From: Fuscovulum sp.
Lineage (GTDB): Bacteria > Pseudomonadota > Alphaproteobacteria > Rhodobacterales > Rhodobacteraceae
Length of the DNA: 64,000 nucleotides
Direction of reading: 5' to 3'
Assembly: GCA_035192965.1 (NCBI GenBank)
Contig: CP136571.1
Coordinates: forward strand, 3,897,666 to 3,961,665
Positions 8,177-16,033 of this stretch are shown in pieces. Each line of letters begins with the position of its first letter. Position 1 is the first letter of the stretch. Made by a program: the position numbers and the translations under genes. The notes beneath the pieces were generated by a model. The model did not search any database and was not told the DNA's origin. It was given only the letters and a program-made list of their open reading frames with translations.

Positions 8177-8721
8177 CCTTTCAGCCGTGCGGTCACAGCC
8201 GCGGTCACCGACCGCGCATCCGCCTTGCCGCCCAGCGCATTGACCAGTTCCTTGGCGGTATCCTTCGCCACTTCGGTCACGGCCTCCAGCGCCCCGGCAC
8301 GAATTTCGCCGATCCGCTTTTCCGATTCCGCCGACCGCGCCGCGATCTCGGCATCGGCCCGCGCCGTTGCGGCATCCAGATCCTTCTGGATGTCGGCCCG
8401 CGCCTCAGCCACAATCTTTGCAGCCTCCGCACGCGCCCGCGTCAACGCATCCTGATAGGCTTTCTCGGCTTCCACCGCCTTGGCCTTCAGTTCTTCCGCT
8501 GCCGTCAGGTCATTCGTGATCGTGCCCTTGCGCTCGGCCAGAACCCCGCCAATCCGGGGCAGCGCGATACGCGACAGGACGAAATAGATCGCGATCAGCG
8601 CGACGACCAACCAGAAGATCTGGTTCGGCATCCACTCCACGCACAGCTGCGGCATCCCAATGGCACTGCCATTGGCATCCACGCAGGCTCCGATCACATC
8701 GGCAGTCGATTCAGTTGCCAT
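8173..8721 (-). CDS. atpX: ATP synthase F0 subunit b'
   Basis: A 182-residue second b-type subunit: short N-terminal region, membrane segment QIFWLVVALIAIYFVLSRI (about residues 53-71), then a long coiled-coil-like helix. Photosynthetic alphaproteobacteria and their relatives have a b/b' heterodimeric stator, and this gene holds the expected place between atpE and atpF. It shows the same layout as its neighbour but little sequence identity. The 4-bp overlap with atpF indicates translational coupling and so equal dosage. Confidence 0.92.
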   Translation of the reverse strand: MATESTADVIGACVDANGSAIGMPQLCVEWMPNQIFWLVVALIAIYFVLSRIALPRIGGVLAERKGTITNDLTAAEELKAKAVEAEKAYQDALTRARAEAAKIVAEARADIQKDLDAATARADAEIAARSAESEKRIGEIRAGALEAVTEVAKDTAKELVNALGGKADARSVTAAVTARLKG

Positions 8722-8801
8722 CTTGTCCTCCGTCGGACCCTTTGAACTTCGAAGGGCCGCCGGTTCCCCGGCGTGCCCCCCAATAAGGATACGAAGTCAG
8801 A

Positions 8802-9038
8802 TCAGACGGCGAACATCAGCAGAAGTGCCACGAGGAACGCGAAGATCCCCAGAGCTTCTGCAAAGGCCAGACCGATGAACAGGGTCGCGGTCTGCGAACC
8901 GGCTGCCGACGGGTTGCGCAGGGCGCCCGCCAGGAAGTTCGCGGCCACGTTGCCCACACCGACAGCGGCCACGCCCGACCCGATGGCGGCGAGGCCGGCA
9001 CCGATGAACTGACCCATGCTTGCGATATCGCCTTCCAT
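8802..9038 (-). CDS. atpE: ATP synthase F0 subunit c
   Basis: A 78-residue hairpin of two membrane helices joined by a polar loop (ALRNPSA). The proton-carrying carboxylate is the Glu in FAEALGIFAFLV of helix 2, and helix 1 has the Gly/Ala-rich packing motif GAGLAAIGSGVAAVGVGN. No sodium-binding signature (such as a helix-1 Gln/Glu with a Ser/Thr beside the carboxylate) is evident, so protons are the likely ion. A GAGAA ribosome-binding stretch precedes the ATG. It forms the rotor ring. Confidence 0.96.
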   Translation of the reverse strand: MEGDIASMGQFIGAGLAAIGSGVAAVGVGNVAANFLAGALRNPSAAGSQTATLFIGLAFAEALGIFAFLVALLLMFAV

Positions 9039-9085
9039 GATTTTCTCCTTAGATGGAATGCTGTTGATTAGAACCGACAGGCGCC

Positions 9086-9838
9086 TCAGTGGCCGGGATG
9101 CAGGGCATCCCGCAGATAGACGCAGGTCAGGATGGTAAAGACATAGGCCTGGATAAAGGCGACCAGCACCTCAAGCCCATAGATCGCGACGATGGCCAGG
9201 ATCGACACCGGTGCCAGGGCAACCACCCCGGCAAAAGCGGCGAACACCTTGATCACCGTATGGCCGGCCATGATGTTGCCCGCCAGTCGGATGGAATGGC
9301 TGACCGGACGCACAAAGTAGGAAATGACCTCGATCACCGCGATGATCGGGCGCAGCACCAGCGGCGCCTCGGACATCCAGAACAGGCCAAGGAAATGCGC
9401 CCCGTTCTTGACGAAACCCAGCACCGTCACGGCGATGAACACGCCAAAGCCCAGAACCGCCGTCGCCGCGATATGCGACGTGGGGCTATAGGACATCGGG
9501 ATCAGCGCCAGATAGTTCGTCATCATGATGAAGACGAACAGCGTAAAGATCTTGGGGAAATACTTCGCGCCATCCGGCCCGGCGATATCTTCCACCATCT
9601 TGTAGATAAACCCGTAGGCCAGCTCTGCGATGGATTGCACCCGCGTCGGAATGATCGCCCGCCCGCGCGTGCCCATCACGAACAGCGCCACCGTGCACAG
9701 CACCGCAATGCCCAGCCACAGCGTCACGTTCGTGGGCGTGTACCATTCCACCGGACCATCGCCGAACAGCGGCTTGACGATGAACTGGTCCATCGGGTGA
9801 AACACCAGACCGCCTTCGCTATGCGCCTCTTCCGCCAC
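9086..9838 (-). CDS. atpB: ATP synthase F0 subunit a
   Basis: The 250-residue integral membrane protein carries the essential Arg in SHSIRLAGNIMAGH, which faces the c-ring carboxylate, and the C-terminal YGLEVLVAFIQAYVFTILTCVYL helix region in which the half-channel residues lie. Several further membrane segments are visible, as expected. It starts only 1 bp after the atpI stop and is followed by atpE, giving the standard alphaproteobacterial F0 order. Confidence 0.96.
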   Translation of the reverse strand: MAEEAHSEGGLVFHPMDQFIVKPLFGDGPVEWYTPTNVTLWLGIAVLCTVALFVMGTRGRAIIPTRVQSIAELAYGFIYKMVEDIAGPDGAKYFPKIFTLFVFIMMTNYLALIPMSYSPTSHIAATAVLGFGVFIAVTVLGFVKNGAHFLGLFWMSEAPLVLRPIIAVIEVISYFVRPVSHSIRLAGNIMAGHTVIKVFAAFAGVVALAPVSILAIVAIYGLEVLVAFIQAYVFTILTCVYLRDALHPGH

Positions 9839-9839
9839 G

Positions 9840-10172
9840 TCAGTCGTCCCCTTCTTCGGCGGCCTCGGCCGCCTTGCGTTCCTGCACCTCTTTCGCCGAT
9901 CTCAGCATGGTTTTCACACCCGCCGCGAGACCCGCGAAAATGAACAGCACCATGAAGATGGGCAGCGTTCCAAACAGAACATCCAGCCCGTATCCGATGC
10001 CGAAGCCGATCCCCAGACCGGCCACAAGTTCCACCACCATCCGCCATGCCAGATTGGCCTGCGAATACTGGCTGTCCTGATGGCGCTTGGCGGGTCCTTC
10101 GACCACGCCCTTCACCTTGGCGATCCTTTCCTCAAGCGCCCGCAGACGCTCGCGATCAGGGTCTTCAGCCAT
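9840..10172 (-). CDS. atpI: ATP synthase assembly factor AtpI
   Basis: A 110-residue protein with a charged N-terminus and two hydrophobic helices (MVVELVAGLGIGFGIGYGLDV and LPIFMVLFIFAGLAAGVKTM) separated by a short loop, the AtpI/Atp1 arrangement. AtpI helps c-ring assembly and is the customary first gene of F0 operons. It ends with an acidic tail, EEGDD. The promoter at 10202-10230 lies about 30 bp upstream of its ATG. Confidence 0.9.
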   Translation of the reverse strand: MAEDPDRERLRALEERIAKVKGVVEGPAKRHQDSQYSQANLAWRMVVELVAGLGIGFGIGYGLDVLFGTLPIFMVLFIFAGLAAGVKTMLRSAKEVQERKAAEAAEEGDD

Positions 10173-10201
10173 GGTTGGGTGCCCCCAGAACAGTCGGGGG
10201 A

Positions 10202-10230
10202 TAACTACGGAGGGGGGGTGCCTGAGTCAA
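10202..10230 (-). promoter_or_regulatory. Promoter of the atpI-B-E-b'-b operon
   Basis: On the minus strand: -35 TTGACT (10230-10225), exactly 17 bp, then -10 TAGTTA (10207-10202). This is close to the alphaproteobacterial housekeeping consensus and sits directly upstream of atpI, with a short leader. Confidence 0.75.
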
Positions 10231-10343
10231 GCACCGAAATCCCGCCAAAACCCTGCCCCAACAATCTGTTTTCAATGCATAATTTTCCGGCGCCACAAGC
10301 CAAGCCACCCCCCGGTGCCCCACATCCTGCCCTATCAGCATAT

Positions 10344-10359
10344 TCAACCAAACGGTTGA
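10344..10359. promoter_or_regulatory. Candidate ArsR-type operator
   Basis: Interrupted palindrome with arms TCAACC and GGTTGA around AAAC, 31 bp upstream of the ArsR-family gene. ArsR-family dimers bind such A/T-centred dyads in their own promoters. The TATTCA beside it could be a -10 element. Binding is inferred. Confidence 0.5.
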
Positions 10360-10390
10360 CGATCCCACCCCCGCCCCCCAAACATGCCGC

Positions 10391-10738
10391 ATGACCAGCC
10401 CCGCGCCCCATCCGCTCGACACCGTCTTCGCCGCGCTGGCCGATCCCACGCGCCGCGCCATCCTGACGATGCTGCTGGAGGATGACATGGCCGTCACCGA
10501 TGTGGCCCATCCCTTTGCCATGTCGCTGGCCGCGATCTCAAAGCACCTTGCCGTGCTGGCCGATGCCGGCCTGATCACGCAGGAAAAACGCGGCCGCGTG
10601 AAATGGTGCAAGCTGGAGCCCGATGCCCTGCGCGCGGCATCGGTCTGGATGCAGGGCTTCGGCCAGTTCGACCCGGTCGATCTGGATGCCTTCGAACGCT
10701 TCCTCGCCTCCGAACTCCCCGAAGACAGCGAAATCTGA
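10391..10738 (+). CDS. ArsR-family HTH regulator
   Basis: The 115-residue winged-helix protein has the SdpR/ArsR pattern: ALADPTRRAILTML, then the recognition helix FAMSLAAISKHLAVLADAGLI, then a beta wing EKRGRVKWCKLEPDAL. It lacks the ELCVCDL metal-binding motif of true arsenic sensors, so it probably belongs to the non-metal branch that often pairs with SRPBCC or DUF1801-type proteins; no such partner is adjacent. The stop codon lies inside a perfect hairpin at 10728-10750. Confidence 0.85.
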   Translation: MTSPAPHPLDTVFAALADPTRRAILTMLLEDDMAVTDVAHPFAMSLAAISKHLAVLADAGLITQEKRGRVKWCKLEPDALRAASVWMQGFGQFDPVDLDAFERFLASELPEDSEI

Positions 10739-10850
10739 CGCAGATTTCGCGCCGGAGTTTGACGCAAACTCCGCCCCCAACCCAAAGGCATGACGCCCAT
10801 CAGCGATTTCTGCGTGCAGAAATCGTCGCGAAATCTGCGTCAGATTTCGC
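10728..10850. repeat. Cluster of four perfect hairpins in a convergent gap
   Basis: Four inverted repeats in 123 bp. H1: arms GCGAAATCTG/CAGATTTCGC, loop ACG (10728-10750). H2: arms CGGAGTTTG/CAAACTCCG, loop ACG (10753-10773). H3: arms CGATTTCTG/CAGAAATCG, loop CGTG (10804-10825). H4: the same arms as H1, with loop CGT (10828-10850), so H4 is the reverse complement of H1. No T-runs follow, so they are not ordinary terminators. They fill the space between arsR and the end of the malonyl-CoA synthetase gene. Confidence 0.85.
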
Positions 10851-10855
10851 CCCCC

Positions 10856-12361
10856 TCAAGCAAACCGCCCCTTATGGGCTTCCCGCAGCAGGTTCTTCTG
10901 CACCTTCCCCATCGTGTTGCGCGGCAGGCTGTCCACCACAACCGCGCCCTTGGGCTGCTTGAATCGCGCCAGTTTGTCCGCAATCGCCGCCAGCACCGCC
11001 TCCGGCTCCAGCACCGCGCCCGGCTTCGCCACCAGCACGGCAAAGACCGCCTCGCCGAAATCCGGATGCGGCAGCCCGATCACCGCGCTTTCCGCTACCC
11101 CCGGCACCTCATCCAGCAACAATTCCACCTCCTTGGGGTACACATTATACCCCCCGGTGATCACCAGATCCTTCGCCCGCCCCACGATATGCACATAGCC
11201 ATCGGCATCGCGCTTCCCCAGATCGCCGGTGATGAACCACCCGTCCGGGCGCAGCTCTTCGCGCGTCTTCTCGGGCATCTGCCAATAGCCCTGAAACACG
11301 TTCGGCCCCCGCACCTCGATCATCCCCACCTCTTCGGGGCCAACCTCCTGCCCTTCGGCCAGAATGCGCAGCTCCACCCCCGGCAGCGGGAAACCCACCG
11401 TCCCCGCCCGCCGTTCCCCGTCATAGGGGTTCGAGGTGTTCATGTTCGTCTCGGTCATCCCATAGCGTTCCAGAATGCGGTGCCCCGTCCGCGCCTCCCA
11501 GTCCACATGCGTCTCCGCCAGCAGCGGGGCCGACCCGGACACGAACAGCCGCATATGCGCCACCAGCGCGCGGTCCAGCCGCGCATCCTCCAGCAGGCGG
11601 GTATAGAAGGTCGGCACCCCCATCATCACCGTGGCCTCCGGCAGCAGCCGCAGCACCGCGCCGGCTTCGAATCCCGGCAGAAAGATCATCGCCCCGCCCG
11701 ACAGCAGCGATACGTTGGACGCCACGAACAGCCCATGCGTATGGAAAATCGGCAGCGCATGCAGCAGCACGTCCCGATCCGTGAACCGCCATTCCCGCAC
11801 CAAGACCTCGGCATTCGACAACAGGTTGCGATGCGTCAGCATCGCCCCCTTCGACCGCCCGGTCGTCCCCGACGTATAAAGAAACGCCGCCAGATCCTCC
11901 GCCCCGCATTCGGCCACCTGCACCTGATCCGCCGCCCCCGCTGCCAGATCGGCCAGCTCCCCCGACCCATCCGCGTTCAGCGTCACCAACCGCGCCCCAT
12001 GCGCCGCCGCCACCGGGGCCATCACCCCCGCCTTGCCGCCATCACAGACAAAGACGCGCGGCGTCGCATTGCCCAGAAAATAGCCCACCTCTTCCGCAGT
12101 ATAGGCCGTGTTCAGCGGCAGGAAGATCGCCCCCATCGCCACCGCCGCGCCATAGATCGCCAAAGCCTCGGGTGTCTTGGCCACCTGCGCGGCGATCCGG
12201 TCGCCCTTGCCCAACCCCAGCGCCCGCAGCGCATTCGCCTGCCGCGCCACCATCCGCAGGAACGCATCCCCGCTGATCGTCCGCCCATCCGCCAGGATCA
12301 GAAGCGGCGTCCCGCGCCCCACCAAAGGTGCGAAAAGCGCGTCAAACAGCATGTTTTTCAT
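10856..12361 (-). CDS. matB: Malonyl-CoA synthetase (acyl-CoA ligase superfamily)
   Basis: A 501-residue adenylate-forming enzyme. The P-loop is YTSGTTGRSKGAMLTHRNL, followed by LPIFHTHGLF, the A5 motif RYGMTETNMNTSNPY, the A7/A8 region GWFITGDLGKRDADGYVHIVGRAKDLVITGGYNVYP, and the catalytic Lys in MGKVQKNLL near the C-terminus. The RYGMTETNM motif and overall match point to MatB, which makes malonyl-CoA from malonate, ATP and CoA. No malonyl-CoA decarboxylase gene is adjacent. Another short-chain acyl-CoA ligase is a less likely reading. Confidence 0.85.
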   Translation of the reverse strand: MKNMLFDALFAPLVGRGTPLLILADGRTISGDAFLRMVARQANALRALGLGKGDRIAAQVAKTPEALAIYGAAVAMGAIFLPLNTAYTAEEVGYFLGNATPRVFVCDGGKAGVMAPVAAAHGARLVTLNADGSGELADLAAGAADQVQVAECGAEDLAAFLYTSGTTGRSKGAMLTHRNLLSNAEVLVREWRFTDRDVLLHALPIFHTHGLFVASNVSLLSGGAMIFLPGFEAGAVLRLLPEATVMMGVPTFYTRLLEDARLDRALVAHMRLFVSGSAPLLAETHVDWEARTGHRILERYGMTETNMNTSNPYDGERRAGTVGFPLPGVELRILAEGQEVGPEEVGMIEVRGPNVFQGYWQMPEKTREELRPDGWFITGDLGKRDADGYVHIVGRAKDLVITGGYNVYPKEVELLLDEVPGVAESAVIGLPHPDFGEAVFAVLVAKPGAVLEPEAVLAAIADKLARFKQPKGAVVVDSLPRNTMGKVQKNLLREAHKGRFA

Positions 12362-12546
12362 CGGTCTTCCCCCATTTCACACGTCATGGCACAGGGCTTG
12401 CACGCGCCACAACCCTGCCCGCAATCCAAGCCGGCCTTCGGTACTGACGTGGAATGACCCAACCCTTGCCCCTTTCTTGCCGTGCTTTGCTGGAATTCTG
12501 ATTGTCACACAACTCCAAGCCAATCGCGGCCCGAGAGGAGACGGAC

Positions 12547-12738
12547 ATGGAATTCGGCCTCAGCCTGCTCGAAAAATTCGGGCTTCTGCCTCACAAGGCC
12601 GGGCAGATCGACCCTGCCTATGACCAACGCCTGCAACGCATCGGCGCGCGTGAAAATCTGCGCTCCACGCAGACTGGCCCCTTCACGGGCCACAGCCATG
12701 ACGGCGTCAGAAATCCACCCGAACACCCGGCAATCTAA
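12547..12738 (+). CDS. Small hypothetical protein (63 aa)
   Basis: An unrecognised ORF of 63 residues that begins MEFGLSLLEKFGLLPHKAGQ and then becomes polar. Its main support is a good ribosome-binding sequence, GAGAGGAGACGG, 3-6 bp before the ATG, and independent translation signals in a divergent region beside matB. The last 32 bp overlap the 3' end of mipZ on the other strand. There is no signal peptide or membrane segment. It may be real, but the sequence alone does not prove it. Confidence 0.45.
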   Translation: MEFGLSLLEKFGLLPHKAGQIDPAYDQRLQRIGARENLRSTQTGPFTGHSHDGVRNPPEHPAI

Positions 12739-13516
12739 GCTCGGTCACCAGATCGCGCACTTCCTGCCGCGCGGCGATGTTGGACAGGTTCAACTGATCC
12801 ACCCCGGTATCGCGCAGATCCAGCAGCGTCAGCCCACGCGGAAACAGCTCGCGAAAGATCACGCGCTCGGAAAAGCCCGGCGCCACGCGGAACCCGATCC
12901 GCCGCGACAATTCCTCCAGCGCCGCCCCCACCTTCTTCTTGTTGTGCATCTGCTGCGCGCCAAGCCGGTTGCGCAGCACGATCCAGTCAATCGGCTTCAG
13001 CCCCGCCTGCGCCCGCAACTGCCGCGCATTCCACACCATCTCGGAATAAATCGACGGCCCCTTCACCTTGCCCGTTTCCGGGTCCACCCGCGCCAGCAGG
13101 TCGAAATCCACGAAACTGTCATTGAGCGGCGTGATCAGCGTATCGGCCAGAGAATGCGCCACCTGCGACAGCCGCGTATGCGATCCGGGGCAATCAATCA
13201 CGATGAAATCTGATACCGGCTCCAGCGCGGCAATCGCATTGGCAAGCCGCGCGTCAAAGGCATTCTCGCCCGGGGCCAGCGCATCCGCCGCCACTTCGGG
13301 CAATTCCCGATAGTCCGGGCTGGGCAGGGTCAACCCGGCACGCGCCATATAGGCACGGCGGTTCTCGACATAGCGGCCAAAGCTGCGCTGCCGCAGATCA
13401 AGGTCCAGCGCCCCCACACGGAACCCCAGCCGCGCCAGCGCCGTGCCCACATGCATGCAGGTGGTCGATTTCCCCGACCCGCCCTTCTCGTTTCCGACAA
13501 CGATGATATGCGCCAT
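12707..13516 (-). CDS. mipZ: MipZ-type ParA ATPase, division-site placement
   Basis: The 269-residue ATPase has the deviant Walker A motif NEKGGSGKSTT at its N-terminus, followed by the DLDLRQRSFGRYVENRR loop typical of MipZ and the FIVIDCPGSHTRLSQ switch region. MipZ forms bipolar gradients from ParB at the origins and keeps FtsZ off the poles in alphaproteobacteria. The frame is open for 37 more codons upstream, but the ATG at 13516 starts exactly at the conserved MAHIIVVGNEKGG and has a purine-rich GGGGGAAGG before it. No ftsZ or parB gene is nearby. Confidence 0.9.
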   Translation of the reverse strand: MAHIIVVGNEKGGSGKSTTCMHVGTALARLGFRVGALDLDLRQRSFGRYVENRRAYMARAGLTLPSPDYRELPEVAADALAPGENAFDARLANAIAALEPVSDFIVIDCPGSHTRLSQVAHSLADTLITPLNDSFVDFDLLARVDPETGKVKGPSIYSEMVWNARQLRAQAGLKPIDWIVLRNRLGAQQMHNKKKVGAALEELSRRIGFRVAPGFSERVIFRELFPRGLTLLDLRDTGVDQLNLSNIAARQEVRDLVTELRLPGVRVDF

Positions 13517-13628
13517 GTGGCCTTCCCCCGACACCAGACTGCGCCCCGCGCGGCAGAACTCAGGTCGCGGAACAGGGATAAGGCCCAGTTGGCGGAAATC
13601 CGCAAGCCCTTCCTTGCCTTGCCCCAAA

Positions 13629-13658
13629 GTAAAACGCCGCCCACAGGGGGGCGGCGTT
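13629..13658 (-). terminator. Terminator of the rplS-rpmE unit
   Basis: Leftward: 10-bp arms AACGCCGCCC and GGGCGGCGTT (13633-13642 and 13649-13658), 6-nt loop, then a TTTTACTTT tract. It lies 24 bp past the rpmE stop. Confidence 0.85.
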
Positions 13659-13681
13659 CAACCTTTGCACGTCCGTAAGGA

Positions 13682-13903
13682 TCAGAAACCCAGACCGGCG
13701 TACTTGTTCTTGAACTTCGACACACGGCCGCCGGTGTCCATCAGCTTGGCCGACTGGCCGGTCCAGGCCGGGTGGGCCAGCGGATCGATGTCCAGCGCCA
13801 TCTGATCGCCTTCCTTGCCCCAGGTGGTACGGGTCTGGAAGGTGGTGCCGTCGGTCATCTTGACCGTGATCATGTGATATTCGGGGTGAATGCCCTTTTT
13901 CAT
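13682..13903 (-). CDS. rpmE: 50S ribosomal protein L31
   Basis: A 73-residue ribosomal protein starting MKKGIHPEYHMITVKMTDG and ending in the conserved KFKNKYAGL. The four zinc-binding cysteines of canonical L31 are absent; there is no Cys at all. This is therefore a zinc-independent form, as is usual in many alphaproteobacteria, so L31 here cannot serve as a zinc store. It is 12 bp downstream of rplS and shares its transcript. Confidence 0.95.
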   Translation of the reverse strand: MKKGIHPEYHMITVKMTDGTTFQTRTTWGKEGDQMALDIDPLAHPAWTGQSAKLMDTGGRVSKFKNKYAGLGF

Positions 13904-13915
13904 CGCACCGGCTCC

Positions 13916-14290
13916 TTACTCTGATTTTTCTTTGTAGTTGGTCACTTCGGCGATCCGGGCCGATTTGCCGCGACGGTCGCGCAGGTAGTACAGCTTTGCA
14001 CGACGCACGCGGCCACGACGGACCACTTCGATCGAATCGATGTTCGTCGAATAGAGCGGGAATACACGTTCCACGCCTTCGCCAAAGGAAATCTTGCGCA
14101 CGGTGAAAGACGCGGCGATGGTCGCCCCGCCCTTGCGGCCGATGCAGACGCCTTCATACATCTGCACCCGCGAACGCGACCCTTCGGTCACTTTGTAGCC
14201 GACACGAATGGTGTCGCCGGCCTTGAAATCCGGGATCGTCTTGCCGAGGGCAGCAATCTGCTCCGCCTCGATCTGTGCGATAAGGTTCAT
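13916..14290 (-). CDS. rplS: 50S ribosomal protein L19
   Basis: The 124-residue product starts at MNLIAQIEAEQIAALGKTIP, the conserved L19 N-terminus, and contains the typical FKAGDTIRVGYKVTEG and RRGRVRRAKLYYLRDRRGKSARI segments. The frame is open for 27 codons further upstream, but GGAGAC lies 7 bp before this ATG and no homologous extension is expected. L19 sits at the 30S-50S interface. Downstream of trmD, in the conserved rpsP-rimM-trmD-rplS order, but with its own promoter and a leader of about 210 nt. Confidence 0.96.
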   Translation of the reverse strand: MNLIAQIEAEQIAALGKTIPDFKAGDTIRVGYKVTEGSRSRVQMYEGVCIGRKGGATIAASFTVRKISFGEGVERVFPLYSTNIDSIEVVRRGRVRRAKLYYLRDRRGKSARIAEVTNYKEKSE

Positions 14291-14302
14291 CGCCAAGTCT
14301 CC

Positions 14303-14319
14303 ATATACCTGCGGTATAT
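14303..14319 (-). promoter_or_regulatory. Hairpin next to the rplS ribosome-binding site
   Basis: Perfect 7-bp stem ATATACC/GGTATAT with a 3-nt loop, ending one base before the GGAGAC Shine-Dalgarno sequence of rplS. It could mark a translational control site, but 7 mostly A/T pairs are only moderately stable. Confidence 0.4.
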
Positions 14320-14503
14320 CCGCAGAGGTGATGCCGCCCCAGAGCTCTCGGTCTTCGACCGGGTCCGCCATCCCGCAAAGGATGCGCCCGCCAGAGGTTC
14401 AGGCCTGCTTTTCATGCACCGCCCCCTTGTCCTGCAATCTGCCGAAGAAGGCAGAGGCCAAAAGGAATCGGGTCCAAACGGTGAAACCACCCCGGACCGG
14501 GCG

Positions 14504-14533
14504 CGTATAGGGGCGGAACGGGGCTTTGGTCAA
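14504..14533 (-). promoter_or_regulatory. Promoter of rplS-rpmE
   Basis: Minus strand -35 TTGACC (14533-14528), 18-bp spacer, -10 TATACG (14509-14504). It uncouples rplS-rpmE from the trmD transcript at least in part. Confidence 0.65.
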
Positions 14534-14609
14534 GGGTGGAAAGGGGCGGAACGCGACGGCGCAGGGTGGGCTTCACCCCGCCTTGCCCCAAGGCAGCGTC
14601 AACGAACCC

Positions 14610-15443
14610 TTACCCCTTCCGCTTTTCCCACAAATCCGGCCGCCGCTCTGCCGTCAGCCGCTCACTCTCGGCCCGCCGCCACTTGGCGATCTGCCCGTGA
14701 TGGCCTGACATCAACACCGCCGGAATCTCCCGCCCTTCCCAAACCTGCGGGCGGGTGAATTGCGGATGCTCCAGCAACCCGTCCGAGAAGCTTTCCTCCT
14801 CGGTGCTTGCCGCATTGCCCAGCACATTCGGCAGCAGCCGCACCGTGGCGTCCAGCATGGCCTGCGCCGCGATCTCGCCCCCGGTCAGGACAAAATCGCC
14901 AAGCGACACTTCCTCAATCCCCCAATGGTCCAGCACGCGCTGATCCACGCCCTCGAACCGCCCGCACAGCAGCGTGATTCCATCCGCCGCCGCCCAATCC
15001 TGCGCGCGGGCCTGATCGAACGGCTTGCCACGCGGCGACAGATACACGATCGGCCACCGCGCCCTGTCGGCGGGCGTGCCGATGGCCGCCTGCCGCAGCG
15101 CGCGATGCACGATGTCGGCGCGCAGCACCATGCCCGCCCCGCCACCCGCAGGCGTGTCATCCACCGTGCGATGCTTGCCTTCGCCAAAGGGGCGCAGGTC
15201 GATGGGTTCCAGCCGCCACAGCCCCTGATCCAGCGCCTTACCCGTCAGCGACAGGCCCAGCGTGCCGGGAAAGGCCTCGGGGAACAGCGTCACGATCCGC
15301 GCCACCCATGCCCCCTTGATATGCCGGGGCTCCTCCATCAGGTCGCGCGGCACAGCGGTGACCTGCACCTTCAGCCGCCCATGCGACTTGGGCTTCTCGG
15401 GGGCATGATCGGGGGCCTTCTCCGGCACCTCGTCCATCGGCAC
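14610..15443 (-). CDS. trmD: tRNA (guanine-N1)-methyltransferase
   Basis: A 277-residue SPOUT-class methyltransferase that modifies G37 of tRNAs to prevent frameshifting. The trefoil-knot SAM site is seen in LLCGRFEGVDQRVLDHW and SLGDFVLTGGEIAAQAM, and the N-terminal IVTLFPEAFPG and GGGAGMVLRADIV motifs are present. It has about 45 extra N-terminal residues, charged and Pro-rich, compared with typical TrmD; translation could instead begin at an internal codon. It abuts rimM, sharing one base with the rimM stop. Confidence 0.95.
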   Translation of the reverse strand: MPMDEVPEKAPDHAPEKPKSHGRLKVQVTAVPRDLMEEPRHIKGAWVARIVTLFPEAFPGTLGLSLTGKALDQGLWRLEPIDLRPFGEGKHRTVDDTPAGGGAGMVLRADIVHRALRQAAIGTPADRARWPIVYLSPRGKPFDQARAQDWAAADGITLLCGRFEGVDQRVLDHWGIEEVSLGDFVLTGGEIAAQAMLDATVRLLPNVLGNAASTEEESFSDGLLEHPQFTRPQVWEGREIPAVLMSGHHGQIAKWRRAESERLTAERRPDLWEKRKG

Positions 15444-15961
15444 TATTCCGTTTCTTCGGGCAGATCGACCACGATCCGCCCCGCCGCCAGATCAACCGTC
15501 GGCACCACGGCCAGTGTGAAGGGCAACAAAAGCGCTGCCTTCATCCCCGGTCCAAGAATTTCCAGCAGATCACCCGCGCCGTGATTGTGCACCGCCCGCA
15601 CCGTGCCCAGCACGACACCCCCGGTATCCTGCGCCGTCAATCCGATCAGATCGGCATGATAGAATTCGTCATCCGGCAGCGACGGCAACCGGTCCCGGTC
15701 GACATACAGCTGCGTGCCCTTAAGGGCATCCGCCTGTTCCTTGGTCAGAACGCCGGACAGCCGCACCCCCAACCCGCCTGATACATTGGCCCGCGTCAGC
15801 TTCACGGTGAAAGACCGCTTGCCATCCTCGGTCCACAAGGGGCCATAGCCCGCAATCGCCTCGGGGTCGGAACAGAAACTCTTCAGGCGCACCTCTCCCT
15901 GCACGCCAAAGGAACCGGCTATGGCACCGACACAGATGCGGTCAGGTCGCGTCATGGTCAT
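15443..15961 (-). CDS. rimM: 16S rRNA processing protein RimM
   Basis: The 172-residue protein has the RimM N-terminal beta-barrel (CVGAIAGSFGVQGEVRLKSF) and a C-terminal PRC-barrel (DDEFYHADLIGLTAQDTGG, GAGDLLEI). It binds S19 and helps 30S head maturation. It lies between rpsP and trmD, as in most bacteria. Two ATG codons two codons apart could serve as the start; the outer one is given. Confidence 0.95.
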   Translation of the reverse strand: MTMTRPDRICVGAIAGSFGVQGEVRLKSFCSDPEAIAGYGPLWTEDGKRSFTVKLTRANVSGGLGVRLSGVLTKEQADALKGTQLYVDRDRLPSLPDDEFYHADLIGLTAQDTGGVVLGTVRAVHNHGAGDLLEILGPGMKAALLLPFTLAVVPTVDLAAGRIVVDLPEETE

Positions 15962-16033
15962 TCACCAAGGGGCTGGAACTGCGAAAAGGGAAGTCCGGGG
16001 GGGCCACAGACGCGGCCCCCCCGGCAAATGGTC

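Larger units (their letters stand above)
14291..14609. other. rplS leader region, no gene
   Basis: 319 bp between trmD and rplS without a supportable ORF. It holds a promoter reading leftward (14504-14533), a long untranslated leader, and a small hairpin against the rplS ribosome-binding site (14303-14319). No terminator for trmD with a clear T-run was seen. Confidence 0.6.

Noticed and set aside
10790..12457. 555-codon plus-strand ORF opposite the malonyl-CoA synthetase gene
   Set aside because: Shadow of matB; its translation is dominated by Arg, His, Pro and Gln.
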